Below, in pieces: positions 35,164-44,193 of a stretch of DNA of 64,000 nt (positions are counted from its first letter, which is position 1; each line of letters begins with the position of its first letter). Source of the DNA: CAMLHP01 sp035759745 (GTDB lineage: Bacteria > Gemmatimonadota > Gemmatimonadetes > Gemmatimonadales > GWC2-71-9); contig DASTUF010000068.1 in NCBI GenBank assembly GCA_035759745.1, positions 53,373 through 117,372 on the forward strand. The letters run 5' to 3'. The notes below the pieces were generated by a model that saw only the letters and a program-made list of their open reading frames with translations, made no database searches and was not told the DNA's origin. The position numbers and the translations under genes are program-made.

Positions 35164-35598
35164 TCAGCTGCCGAATACCGGGCCAACCAGCGCGTCCAGG
35201 TTGAGCAGGATGAAGTGTTCGTCGTCCCGGCGGGCGACCGCGCTGACCACTGCCGGGTCTACCCCAGGCAGCCGAGCCTGGTCGGCCACTGACCCCGGCG
35301 CCAGCTCCACGAAGTCGCGTACTTCCCCCACCGCGAGGCCCAGGGTCCTCCCCTGAACCACCAGGACCAGCAATGCTCCCTCTTCGCCATTCCTCTGCTG
35401 TCCCAGCAGGCGGAAGCCATCGAGCACGGTGAGCAGGCTTCCCCGGACGTTGACCAGCCCGCTGACACTGTCGGGAACACCGGGAATCCTGGTCGCGGGG
35501 AGCGCCGGCAGGATCTCTCGCACAATTCCTGCCGGGGCGGCGCACAGCAGCGTCCCGACGCGGAATATGACGGCGTGCAACGCTGGGGAGTCAGCCAT
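35164..35598 (-). CDS. cheW: CheW coupling protein (copy C)
   Basis: A 144-residue CheW domain and first gene of the chemosensory locus. The ATG at 35598 overlaps the end of rluD by eight bases. Typical features are AVIFRVGTLLCAAPAGIVRE, SGLVNVRGSLLTVLDGFRLL (NVRG, close to the consensus NLRG) and LGLAVGEVRDFVEL. Of the three copies, this one is nearest to a conventional CheA/receptor coupler. The ribosome binding site is weak. A 61-base gap separates it from cheY. Confidence 0.92.
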   Translation of the reverse strand: MADSPALHAVIFRVGTLLCAAPAGIVREILPALPATRIPGVPDSVSGLVNVRGSLLTVLDGFRLLGQQRNGEEGALLVLVVQGRTLGLAVGEVRDFVELAPGSVADQARLPGVDPAVVSAVARRDDEHFILLNLDALVGPVFGS

Positions 35599-36595
35599 CT
35601 CTAGTAAAGAACCGAAGATACCGAAGGGGGGTGCTTTGGGCAACAAGATCCGAGTCACCCAGCAGCCGTAGCGCCGGCCCCAGGTCAGGGGGCCAATCTG
35701 CTTGAAATTCAAGCAGTTCGCCTGTTGTTGGATGGCGAAATGCGAGGGCCGCAGCGTGCAGCGCCTGGCGGGGAGTGGCCCGCTCCACCCGGTCGGCCAG
35801 GGCTCGTCCTGCGCCCCCGATCCGGCGGCTTCCGCCCAGGCCGTAGACCGGGTCGCCGACGACCGGATGCCCGATGTGGGCGAGGTGCACCCGGATCTGG
35901 TGGGTGCGCCCGGTGTGCAACTCCAGCCGGACCAGGTCGGCGACCGCGAACCGGGCGACCACCGCAGCATCGGTCCGGGCGGGTCGCCCGGTCGTGACCA
36001 CCGCCATGCGCTTGCGGTCGCGTTCGTGGCGGGCGACGGGCGCGTCGATGGTGACGCGGTCCTCATCGAGGTGGCCCCAGGCCAGCGCGGCGTAAGTGCG
36101 CCGGACCTTTCGCGCCGCGATGGCGTGGCTCAGCCGGCGGTGCGCTTCATCGGTGCGAGCGACGACCATGAGGCCCGAGGTATCGCGATCGAGCCGGTGC
36201 ACGATGCCCGGGCGTCCAGCGGCGCCGCCGGCGAGCGTGAGGCCGCGGGCCACCAGCGCATTGACGAGGGTGTCATCCCAGTGCCCCGGCGCCGGGTGCA
36301 CTACCAGGTTCGCCGGCTTGTTGATCACGGCGAGCTGCTCGTCCTCGTAGACGATTTCGAGCGGAATGTGGGTCGGGACCAGCCGGCGAGGCGCGGGATC
36401 ATCGGGCACGGAGACCCGCACTTCCTCACCCCGGGCGAGGACCCGCGAGGCGCGGACATCGGCGCCATTGACCTGCACCGCATGATCAGCCACCAGCCGT
36501 GCGGCCTGGGTCCGGGACAGCTGCAACTGGTCGGCGAGGAAACGGTCCACCCGCTCCGTCACCTCGGATAACACGGAGAAGCGGATGTCGGGCAC
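35591..36595 (-). CDS. rluD: RluD-like 23S rRNA pseudouridine synthase
   Basis: Pseudouridine synthase of the RluA/RluD family, likely modifying 23S rRNA. It has 334 residues. The N-terminal S4 domain is at about 14-62 (VDRFLADQLQLSRTQAARLV). The catalytic motif HRLDRDTSG is at 133-141, with the nucleophile D136. GRTHQIRVHLAHIGHP is the next signature. Start ATG is inferred. The gene follows lspA by 16 bases and matches the Firmicutes ileS-lspA-rluD order. It overlaps the first chemotaxis gene by eight bases. Confidence 0.94.
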   Translation of the reverse strand: MPDIRFSVLSEVTERVDRFLADQLQLSRTQAARLVADHAVQVNGADVRASRVLARGEEVRVSVPDDPAPRRLVPTHIPLEIVYEDEQLAVINKPANLVVHPAPGHWDDTLVNALVARGLTLAGGAAGRPGIVHRLDRDTSGLMVVARTDEAHRRLSHAIAARKVRRTYAALAWGHLDEDRVTIDAPVARHERDRKRMAVVTTGRPARTDAAVVARFAVADLVRLELHTGRTHQIRVHLAHIGHPVVGDPVYGLGGSRRIGGAGRALADRVERATPRQALHAAALAFRHPTTGELLEFQADWPPDLGPALRLLGDSDLVAQSTPLRYLRFFTRDG

Positions 36596-36611
36596 AGGAT
36601 GCCCGTCCGGC

Positions 36612-37118
36612 TCAGGAAGGGAGGGACGCGGCGGAGGCCCGGCGAACGTCCTCGCGCCAGAGCGAGAGCGCGAGTGCGATGGCCCCGCAGCTCACGGCGA
36701 TGTCGGCGATGTTGAATGTGGGCCAGCGCAGGGTGTTGATACCGATGTCGATGAAGTCGGTCACGCCCTGGGAGGTGCGGATGCGGTCCAGCAGGTTGCC
36801 GATGGCGCCGCCGGCCACGAGTCCCAGCGCCAGCTGGCGAAAGCGGTCGCCCGACGGCGTGCTGCGCGAGAAGCGGTCGAGGAGCACTACCGCGACGATG
36901 GCGATGACCAGGAAGATCCAGCGCGAGTAGGGGCCGAGGTGGAGCCCGAAGGCCGCACCGCGATTGAAGACCAGGTGGAACCGCACCCAGTCGCCGATCA
37001 CCTCGATGGTGTGGCCCCCCGCCAGCTGCGCCTCCGCCACGTACTTGGTGACGGCATCCAGCGCCAGCACGACGGCACCCGCAAGGAAGAAGACCCGGCG
37101 GTCAGCGCCGCTTGGCAT
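36612..37118 (-). CDS. lspA: Lipoprotein signal peptidase (signal peptidase II)
   Basis: Polytopic membrane aspartyl protease that removes lipoprotein signal peptides after lipidation. It has 168 residues from the ATG at 37118, preceded by GGAAGAGG. An upstream alternative adds 13 residues. Catalytic Asp residues are D111 (GNLLDRI) and D139 (NIADI). FNRGAAFG at 51-58 is the family signature. Four transmembrane helices are visible. It overlaps the DksA-type gene by 17 bases and precedes rluD. Confidence 0.96.
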   Translation of the reverse strand: MPSGADRRVFFLAGAVVLALDAVTKYVAEAQLAGGHTIEVIGDWVRFHLVFNRGAAFGLHLGPYSRWIFLVIAIVAVVLLDRFSRSTPSGDRFRQLALGLVAGGAIGNLLDRIRTSQGVTDFIDIGINTLRWPTFNIADIAVSCGAIALALSLWREDVRRASAASLPS

Positions 37119-37491
37119 CCTCTTCCTTTTCCTTGCACGAGATGCAGAGCCGCGCATGCGGCAGGGCGTCCAGCCGCTCGAAGCTGATGGGCTGGCCGCA
37201 GGAATGGCAGAGCCCGAACTTCTCCGGCGTCGAGTAGAACCGGCGCAGGGCCTCGTTCACGTGCCAGAGGTACCGGCCCTCCTGCGACGCGAACAGGAAC
37301 TGCTTCTCGCGCTCCATGGCATCGGTGCCCTGATCCGCCATGTGGAACGAGTAGGAGGACAAGTCACCATCGGCGCCCTGCAACGAGGTGTTGAACGACT
37401 CGTCGTAGTAGCCCAGTTCCTTCATGACGCGCGCGCGCTCCTCACGAAGCCGCTTTTCCAGGTGCGCCATATTCTTCTTGTTCATTCCCAT
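37102..37491 (-). CDS. TraR/DksA-family zinc-finger protein
   Basis: A small transcription-factor-like protein of the TraR/DksA group, which may act through the RNA polymerase secondary channel. It has 129 residues. An N-terminal coiled coil spans about 5-90 and a four-Cys zinc finger follows: C95, C98, C116 and C119. Three possible starts (ATG at codons 1, 3 and 8) all overlap ileS; the SD-like GGATGGGA fits codon 3 well. In Bacillus a similar gene lies between ileS and lspA, as here, so the family call is well supported and its target is not known. Confidence 0.88.
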   Translation of the reverse strand: MGMNKKNMAHLEKRLREERARVMKELGYYDESFNTSLQGADGDLSSYSFHMADQGTDAMEREKQFLFASQEGRYLWHVNEALRRFYSTPEKFGLCHSCGQPISFERLDALPHARLCISCKEKEEDAKRR

Positions 37492-40400
37492 CCGCCGCGT
37501 TGGGTGTCGATGTCGTGTCCGAATCGAAGCGCATCAGGCCGATTCGCGCGCTCGCCCCGTCCAGGTCCAGTTGCTGCTCGATATCCGGCTGGGGCGCGCG
37601 TGCGCCCGGGTGAACCTTGCGTGCCAGCACCTCGCCGGCGATCGCCTCCAGGTGTGGTCCCAATGCCTCGGCCAACGGCGCATCTGCGTCGAGGTACAAC
37701 TCGATGCGGGTAGTGAATTCGTACCCGGCCTCACGCCGGAGCCGCTGCACCCGGCTGACCACCTCGCGAGCGAGACCCTCGCCCCGCAGCTCGTCATCGA
37801 GCACCGGATCGAGCGCCGCCACAAAGGGACCCTCGCTGGCAACCAGCCATTCACTGGCGACCTCGCGCTCGATGTTCACATCGCCCGGCTCCAGCGTCAC
37901 CTGCTCGCCGTCTACGTCCAGAACGGCCGTGGTTCCCGCTTCCAGCGCGCGCAACGCGTCGGGGTCGAGCCCGGTGGCGGCGGCGGCGATCTTCGGCGTC
38001 CGATTGCCGAACCGCTTGCCCAGAGCCCGGAAATTGGGCCGGGCCCGAAGCCGCACGAGCTCCGCATCAGACGCCGCGACTACCACCTGCCGCACATTCA
38101 CCTCGGCGGCCAGCACCGGGAGCAGCGCGTCGAACGCGGGTCCCTGCACCGAGGCGGGGACCGCTGCCTGCAGGGCGCGCAGCGGCTGGCGCACCCGGAC
38201 GTCGCCCGCCTCCCGCGCGGCGCGGGCCAGTGAGGCGAGCCTTCGGACGGCGTCCATCGCCGTTTCCAGCCCCAGGTCCCGCGATCCGGCCTCGGGGAAT
38301 CGTGAAAGATGCACTGATTGCCCGGAAATTTCACGGTGGACCCAGTCGGACACGAACGGGGCCGCCGGAGCGAGGACGCGGGCCACGGTCTCCAGGCAGC
38401 GATGCAGCGTGCGCGCCGCCGCCGGATCCGCCTCGGCATCCGGAGCCCAGAACCGGGGCCGATTGGTGCGGACATACCAGTTGGCGAGGTCGTCCACCAC
38501 GAAATCCATGATGGCGCGGGTCCCGGTGGTGACGTCGTACTCGCTCCACGCGCGCTCCACGGTCTCCACCATGCCGGCCAGCCGGCTCAGGATCCAGCGG
38601 TCGGCGAGGGTCTCCTCGCCGCTTCCATCCGGCGGGACCTCGCCGACATACCGGCGGAAGAACTCGTAGACGTTCTTGAGTCGGTCGAAGAATCCGCCCG
38701 CCACTTCGGGAATGGCCCGGGTATCGAACCGTTTGGGCAGCCAGACCTGGCTGGAGGCCAGCAGGTACACCCGGATGGTATCGGCCCCGAACGACGCGAT
38801 CGCCTCCCAGGGATCGACCGTATTGCCCCGGCTCTTTGACATCTTCGTGCCATCGGCATCGAGCACCAGTTCGTTGACGATGACATTCCGGTACGCCGGG
38901 GCGTCGAACGCGCCGGTCGCGATGGCCAGCAGCGAGTAGAACCAGCCGCGGGTCTGGTCCACACCCTCGCAGATGAAGTCCGCCGGAAAGTGACGCTCGA
39001 ACTCGCGCTGGTGCTCGAAGGGGTAGTGCCACTGGGCATACGGCATCGAACCCGAGTCGAACCAGGTGTCGATGACTTCGGCCGTCCGGCGCATGAGCCC
39101 GCCGCAGCTGCAGCCCCATTCGTAAGTGTCGACATGCGGCTTGTGGGGATCGAAGTCGTCCGGCAAGGGACGACCCCAGCGCTCGGCCAGCCGGGCATAG
39201 CTGTCGATTACCTCCACGTGGGAAGCGTCCTGGTCGCAAACCCACACCGGCAGCGGCGTGCCCCAGTAGCGGTCGCGTGACAGCGCCCAGTCCACGTTGT
39301 TCTCCAGCCACTCCCCGAAGCGGCCGGCGCCCACCTCGGGCGGATGCCATCCCACCGCGCTGTTGATCTCGAGCATGCGCTCGCGCACCGCAGTCGTGCG
39401 CACGAACCAGGAGTCGCGGGCGTAGTAGATGAGCGGGCTCTGGCAGCGCCAGCAGTGGGGGTAGCTGTGCTCGTACGGCGACGTGAGGTGCCAGCGACCG
39501 TCGCGCTTGAGCCGCTGGATGATGAGGTCGTTGGTCTCCTTCGCGGTTACCAGACGGCCTTCGATCTCGGGCCAGGTGGTACCGACGAAGGTCCCGTCGG
39601 CCGCGACCGGACGCACGAAGGCGAGCCCGTGCTCCTGACCGGCGGTGAAGTCATCGGCGCCGAAGGCCGGAGCCATGTGCACCAGGCCGGAGCCATCCTC
39701 GGCGGTGACGAACGGCGCCGCCACCACCAGCCGCGCACGACGATCTGCCGGAAGCTCGACCACGTCGAGCGGCCGCTGGTACTCCAGGCCCACCAGCTCA
39801 CGGCCAGGGAACGTGCGCACCGCACCCAGCTGGGCGAACGTGGGCGCTTCCTTGGCGGACGAGGACGCCAGCGACGCACGTGCGGTCGCAAGGATCAGCA
39901 CGCGGTCGCCCACCCGATACTCGCCGTACTCGAGGTCGGGATGGACCGCCACGGCCACGTTGGACAGCAGGGTCCAGGGCGTGGTGGTCCATACCAGCAG
40001 TTCACGTCCGCTGCCGTCCGCCAGCGCGAAGGTGAGGTACACCGAGTTGGTGGTGACCGTCTGGTAGCCCTGCGCCAACTCGTGACTCGAGAGGACGGTG
40101 CCGCAACGGGGGCAGTACGGCAGCACCCGGTGGCCCCGGTACAGCAGGTCCCGCTGATGGAGCCGGTGCAGCAGCCACCACACCGTCTCGATGTACTCGT
40201 TGCTGTACGTGATGTACGGATGCTCGTAGTCGAGCCAGTAGCCGATCCGGTCGGAGAGCTGCTCCCAGTCCTCCTTGTAGCGGAAAACGCTGGCGCGCGC
40301 GCGGCGGTTGAACTCCTCCACGCCAAACTGCTCGATGTCGCGCTTGCCGGAGAGCTTGAGCTCCTTCTCGATCTCGATCTCCACCGGGAGGCCGTGGGTG

Positions 40401-40657
40401 TCCCAGCCCGCGATGCGGGTGACCGGGTGGCCCTGCATGGCCTGGAACCGGCAGATCAGGTCCTTGATGGTGCGGGAGAAAACGTGATGGATGCCGGGAC
40501 GTCCGTTGGCGGTAGGCGGCCCCTCGTAAAACACGAACGGGACGCCGTCTCGCACGGCTTCCTGCGAGCGCTGGAACACGCGCTCGGCGCGCCAGGTCTC
40601 GAGCTGGGCGCGCTCGCGCGCGTCGGCGGTGCCCTCGGGCCAGGGGGAGAATGCCAT
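37442..40657 (-). CDS. ileS: Isoleucyl-tRNA synthetase, long (IleS2-like)
   Basis: Class I aminoacyl-tRNA synthetase charging tRNA-Ile. It has 1071 residues. The HIGH-like motif reads GIHH at 55-58 (in NGRPGIHHVF), the KMSKS motif is at 605-609, and the editing domain has GWDTHGLPVE. The length, the motif environment and the absence of a clear C-terminal zinc finger suggest the eukaryote-like type, IleS2, whose members are often mupirocin resistant. This subtype is inferred. It follows divIVA by five bases. Confidence 0.95.
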   Translation of the reverse strand: MAFSPWPEGTADARERAQLETWRAERVFQRSQEAVRDGVPFVFYEGPPTANGRPGIHHVFSRTIKDLICRFQAMQGHPVTRIAGWDTHGLPVEIEIEKELKLSGKRDIEQFGVEEFNRRARASVFRYKEDWEQLSDRIGYWLDYEHPYITYSNEYIETVWWLLHRLHQRDLLYRGHRVLPYCPRCGTVLSSHELAQGYQTVTTNSVYLTFALADGSGRELLVWTTTPWTLLSNVAVAVHPDLEYGEYRVGDRVLILATARASLASSSAKEAPTFAQLGAVRTFPGRELVGLEYQRPLDVVELPADRRARLVVAAPFVTAEDGSGLVHMAPAFGADDFTAGQEHGLAFVRPVAADGTFVGTTWPEIEGRLVTAKETNDLIIQRLKRDGRWHLTSPYEHSYPHCWRCQSPLIYYARDSWFVRTTAVRERMLEINSAVGWHPPEVGAGRFGEWLENNVDWALSRDRYWGTPLPVWVCDQDASHVEVIDSYARLAERWGRPLPDDFDPHKPHVDTYEWGCSCGGLMRRTAEVIDTWFDSGSMPYAQWHYPFEHQREFERHFPADFICEGVDQTRGWFYSLLAIATGAFDAPAYRNVIVNELVLDADGTKMSKSRGNTVDPWEAIASFGADTIRVYLLASSQVWLPKRFDTRAIPEVAGGFFDRLKNVYEFFRRYVGEVPPDGSGEETLADRWILSRLAGMVETVERAWSEYDVTTGTRAIMDFVVDDLANWYVRTNRPRFWAPDAEADPAAARTLHRCLETVARVLAPAAPFVSDWVHREISGQSVHLSRFPEAGSRDLGLETAMDAVRRLASLARAAREAGDVRVRQPLRALQAAVPASVQGPAFDALLPVLAAEVNVRQVVVAASDAELVRLRARPNFRALGKRFGNRTPKIAAAATGLDPDALRALEAGTTAVLDVDGEQVTLEPGDVNIEREVASEWLVASEGPFVAALDPVLDDELRGEGLAREVVSRVQRLRREAGYEFTTRIELYLDADAPLAEALGPHLEAIAGEVLARKVHPGARAPQPDIEQQLDLDGASARIGLMRFDSDTTSTPNAADGNEQEEYGAPGKAAS

Positions 40658-40662
40658 CCGGC

Positions 40663-41136
40663 TCAGCCCCTGGCCTGGGTCTCCAGCACGTCGATCTCGG
40701 CCAGCTGGCGCGCCACCAGCGCGCGCAGCGCCGCGATGTAGCCGGCGAACTGGCGCTCGGCCTGTTCGATCCGCTCGTTAATGCCCTGCTCCGTCCGGCG
40801 CGCCTCCTCCAGCAATCGCTCCGCATCGCGCTGGGCATCCTTGAGCACGGCATCCCGGCCATGATCCGCCGCCGTGCGAGCTTCCTCGCGCAGCTGCTGC
40901 GCCGCCACGAGCGCCTCGTTCATGGCACGCTCACGCTCCCGGAACACCTTGAGCTGCTCCTGGGCGCCGCGCAGGCGTTCCTCCATCTGCACCTTGTCGC
41001 GGAGCGCCCCTTCCAGTTCGTCCGCGACCCGGCGGACAAACTCATCCACCTCGCCCGGGGCGAGGCCGCGAAATACCCGGCCGAATTGCTGGGACCGGAT
41101 ATCGTGGGGCGAGAGGCGAAATGCGGCGTCGCTCAT
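40663..41136 (-). CDS. divIVA: DivIVA-domain protein
   Basis: Polar/septal coiled-coil protein of the DivIVA family, which senses negative membrane curvature in Gram-positives. It has 157 residues. The N-terminal membrane-binding domain reads LSPHDIRSQQFGRVFRGLAP at 9-28 and EVDEFVRRVADELE. A long coiled coil covers about 45-150. It overlaps yggS by four bases and precedes ileS by five, as in the Firmicutes ylm-divIVA-ileS locus. Here sepF, ylmG and ylmH are absent between the two. Confidence 0.9.
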   Translation of the reverse strand: MSDAAFRLSPHDIRSQQFGRVFRGLAPGEVDEFVRRVADELEGALRDKVQMEERLRGAQEQLKVFRERERAMNEALVAAQQLREEARTAADHGRDAVLKDAQRDAERLLEEARRTEQGINERIEQAERQFAGYIAALRALVARQLAEIDVLETQARG

Positions 41137-41813
41137 GCACGTGCTCCCAGGAGCGCCGAGCCGAGGCGGATGATGGTCGCACCTTCCTCCACTGCGACCC
41201 CGTAATCGTCGGACATGCCCATCGAAAGTTCCTCCAGCATGCGGCCGGGCCGCGCATGGCGATCCCGGAGTTCCCGGAGCAGGGCGAAGGTGCGCCGCTG
41301 CTCGGCTTCGTCGGCGTCAAATGCCGCCATCGTCATCAAGCCCCGCACCGCGAGCCGCTCACTTCGGTCCGTCGCGTCGAGGAGCGTCGCCAGGCTGCCG
41401 GGCTCCACGCCTCCCTTCTGGGGCTCGCCGGAGCAGTTGACCTGCAGCAGCACCGACTGAGGCCCGTCGGTCACTCGTCGATCCAGCTCCGAGGCCAGTT
41501 CGGGCGAATCCACCGAGTGCACCATGGCGAATCGGCCGACCACATGGCGGGCCTTGTTGCGCTGGAGCGAACCGATCAGGTGCCACTCCACCTTTACGTC
41601 GCCCACCTCGTCCTGCTTGCGGAGCGCTTCCTGCACCCGGTTCTCGCCCACCATCGTGAGGCCGGCCGCGACGGCGGCATGCACGGCCTCCGGGCCGTGG
41701 CCCTTGGTCACCGCCATGACCATCACCGACTGCCGCCCACCGCTCCGGGCCTGGCGATCGGCGATCTCGGCCCGGACACGCGCGAGGCGCTCCGGAAGTG
41801 CATCGAACGCCAT
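41133..41813 (-). CDS. yggS: PLP homeostasis protein YggS/YlmE
   Basis: PLP-binding protein of the YggS/PROSC family, which maintains pyridoxal phosphate balance and has no enzyme activity. It has 226 residues from the ATG at 41813, which has a GAAGG site. The PLP lysine is K37 in MAVTKGHG. VGENRVQEAL and EWHLIGSLQRNKAR follow as family signatures; SMGMSDDYGVAVEEGATIIR is the C-terminal phosphate-binding part. In Firmicutes the homologue also sits upstream of divIVA. Confidence 0.95.
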   Translation of the reverse strand: MAFDALPERLARVRAEIADRQARSGGRQSVMVMAVTKGHGPEAVHAAVAAGLTMVGENRVQEALRKQDEVGDVKVEWHLIGSLQRNKARHVVGRFAMVHSVDSPELASELDRRVTDGPQSVLLQVNCSGEPQKGGVEPGSLATLLDATDRSERLAVRGLMTMAAFDADEAEQRRTFALLRELRDRHARPGRMLEELSMGMSDDYGVAVEEGATIIRLGSALLGARA

Positions 41814-41847
41814 AACCTTCAAAAATAACCGGTTGCGACGATGTCTT

Positions 41848-44193
41848 CTATGGCTGGAAGCGCAACTGCTGCGCCGCCTCCACCAGGTTCGGATCGGGAT
41901 TGATCTCCACCGCGCGATCGATGTTGACCAGCATCGAGTCGCGCATCCCCAGATGCTGATAGGCGAAGGCGAGCGTGGTGAATGGCAGCGCGAGCACGTT
42001 TGCCTGCATCTCGGCGGTAGGCTCGAGGCGAGGCGGGCGTCCCTGCAGGAGACCTGCATAGCGATACGTTTCCCAGGCCAGTTCGCGGGTCATGGGCACG
42101 TCGATCGGAACCGGTCCCAGCACCGAGCCGACAAGGCCGGGCTCGGTAGTATCCGGCACCGTCGGCTGGATCCAGAACGCGAGCCCCCGTTGCACGGCGT
42201 GGCTGGTGAGCCCGCCGAACCCGCGACCCGCCGTGGCAGACCAGGTGATGGGGCGCCGACCGAGGTTGGCCTGCAGCACCCGCAGAGTCACGATGTCGCG
42301 CGGCTGGTCCAGCTCGCCCGGCGCATAGCGTCGCTGGAACGATCCGAAGTCCACCACGAAATTTCCGGCGTAGAGCTCCTGCAGCGTCGAGATCTGGAAT
42401 GCCGCCGCGATCGCCTCGTCGGTCATCGCGTGGACCGGCGTGCTGGGCTTGGGGATGATCCGGTCCCGCCAGATGGCCGGTAGCGCGGCGCTGTCCACGT
42501 CGCGAAGCGGGTTGTCCCGAAGCTGGCGGACATACCAGTCGGTGTTGGCCAGCGCCAGGCACACGATCGTCACGTCCTGCCGGATGCCTTCGACTTCCTG
42601 GGCCCACCAAAGCGGGAACGTATCGTTGTCGCCGTAGGTGAAGAGGATGCCATACGGAGGGGCCGAATTGAGCAGGTTGTAGGCGACGTCTGCAGCGAGC
42701 CGGGCGTCGGGACCGTGCCGCCGAGACGCCGCCGGCGCATTGAGCACGACGGGCACCAGCGCCACAGCGAAGGCGGCCGGCGCGAGGCGGCGCAGCAGCG
42801 GCTGTGGCTCGGCCATCAGCCGGCGCGCCAGCGCCGCGAGCCCCATCCCGGCCCAGAGCCCCCAGGTCACGAAGCTCACCACGAAGAAGTAGTCGCGCTC
42901 CCGAACCTCATGCTGCTCCGCGTTGGGAAAGCTTTCGTAGCCCAGGCTGAAACCAGGCTTGAAGTTCATGTAGGCCATGAGGCCGATGCCGGTCACCAGG
43001 AAGAGCGTGAACAGCATCCACCAGCCCGGCCGGTCTGCGCGACGCTGTAGCCGGGCTCCACTCAGGCCGAGCCCGAAGAACAGCGCCGTGGCGATGATGC
43101 CGATGCGATCCCCCAGTACCCTGCCCCACTGCCAGTTGAAGTACTGGATGTAATTGAGGATCTGGAGACCAATGATGGTGATGGACCGGCCGGGATTATC
43201 GGGGCCGTGCATGACGGTCGGGTCGTCGAGCGGGGTGCGCACCGGATACTGCGCGCGCCGGATCACGGCGAGCAATGCATCCCAGGTGCTCGGGTCCGCT
43301 TCGTTGATCATCGGCGCCTGGCCGGCGCGCAGGTACAGGAAGAGGTACGGGGTGATGCCGATCGCGGCGATCGCGAGCGCCGCAAGCCCGAATCGCGTTG
43401 CGCCGCTCGTCATCGCGAACACCAGCGCGGCGGCAAAGCAGAACGCACCCACACCGGTGAGGGTGGTGTTGCCCAGGCCGGTGCCCAGCAGCAGTGCCCA
43501 GATGCCGGCGAACACGGCCAGCTGGGCCCACTCGCGGCGGGCGCCCGCCGCATCGGCGGCGGGCGCCTCGCGAAGCGTCGCCCAGATGAACATGATTGCC
43601 GCTGGTCCCACCAGCAGCGCGAGCAGGTGATTGCCCATCGAGACGCCGCAGATGTACACCGCCAGCAGGAGCATCCTCGTCGCGGATGCTTCGCCCCGCT
43701 TCTGGCGCCAGAGCAGGCAGAGCCAGCACACTACCGCGATCGAGAGCGTCGCGACGGCGTAGACCTCGGTCTCGTTGGAGTTCTGCCAATTGGTGAACGT
43801 GAACGCCCCGATGATGGCGCCGGCGGCCGCACCGCCGATACGCAGCATCCGGCCTGCCGGATCGGGCACGTCACGGAAGGCCGTCGCGAGGGCCTGGTGC
43901 ACCACCAGGAAGAAGAAGCCGGCCCCTGCGGCGCTCAGCACCGCGGTGAACAGGTTGGTGCGCCAGGCGAACTCGCCGAAGGGAAAGAACGTGCCCCAGA
44001 CGTGCGCCATCATCACGAAGAGCGGCGTCCCCGGCGGATGCGGAATGCCGAGGATCTTCGCGCTGGCGATGAGTTCGCCCGCATCCCAGAAGGTGACGGT
44101 CGGCGCCAGCGTGAAGACGAAGCCCAGGAGCACGACCAGCGCCACGGCAACGGCGAGGCGAATCGGGGGACGGAATTCGGAGGAGTCGGTCAT
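41848..44193 (-). CDS. DUF2723 polytopic membrane protein (TMEM260-like)
   Basis: A 781-residue membrane protein of the DUF2723 family. The N-terminal signature FWDAGELIASA at 35-45 and HPPGTPLF at 52-59 is like the DE motif of GT-C glycosyltransferases. There are at least ten transmembrane helices between residues 13 and 500, then a soluble periplasmic-type C-terminal domain that includes TYGDNDTFPLWW near 520-545. In eukaryotes the homologue TMEM260 is an O-mannosyltransferase. A lipid-linked sugar transferase role is therefore plausible but unproven. It overlaps folP upstream by four bases. Confidence 0.85.
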   Translation of the reverse strand: MTDSSEFRPPIRLAVAVALVVLLGFVFTLAPTVTFWDAGELIASAKILGIPHPPGTPLFVMMAHVWGTFFPFGEFAWRTNLFTAVLSAAGAGFFFLVVHQALATAFRDVPDPAGRMLRIGGAAAGAIIGAFTFTNWQNSNETEVYAVATLSIAVVCWLCLLWRQKRGEASATRMLLLAVYICGVSMGNHLLALLVGPAAIMFIWATLREAPAADAAGARREWAQLAVFAGIWALLLGTGLGNTTLTGVGAFCFAAALVFAMTSGATRFGLAALAIAAIGITPYLFLYLRAGQAPMINEADPSTWDALLAVIRRAQYPVRTPLDDPTVMHGPDNPGRSITIIGLQILNYIQYFNWQWGRVLGDRIGIIATALFFGLGLSGARLQRRADRPGWWMLFTLFLVTGIGLMAYMNFKPGFSLGYESFPNAEQHEVRERDYFFVVSFVTWGLWAGMGLAALARRLMAEPQPLLRRLAPAAFAVALVPVVLNAPAASRRHGPDARLAADVAYNLLNSAPPYGILFTYGDNDTFPLWWAQEVEGIRQDVTIVCLALANTDWYVRQLRDNPLRDVDSAALPAIWRDRIIPKPSTPVHAMTDEAIAAAFQISTLQELYAGNFVVDFGSFQRRYAPGELDQPRDIVTLRVLQANLGRRPITWSATAGRGFGGLTSHAVQRGLAFWIQPTVPDTTEPGLVGSVLGPVPIDVPMTRELAWETYRYAGLLQGRPPRLEPTAEMQANVLALPFTTLAFAYQHLGMRDSMLVNIDRAVEINPDPNLVEAAQQLRFQP

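Noticed and set aside
18402..35598. A genomic island or prophage
   Set aside because: Base composition is like the neighbours, and no integrase, transposase or attachment repeats are seen.
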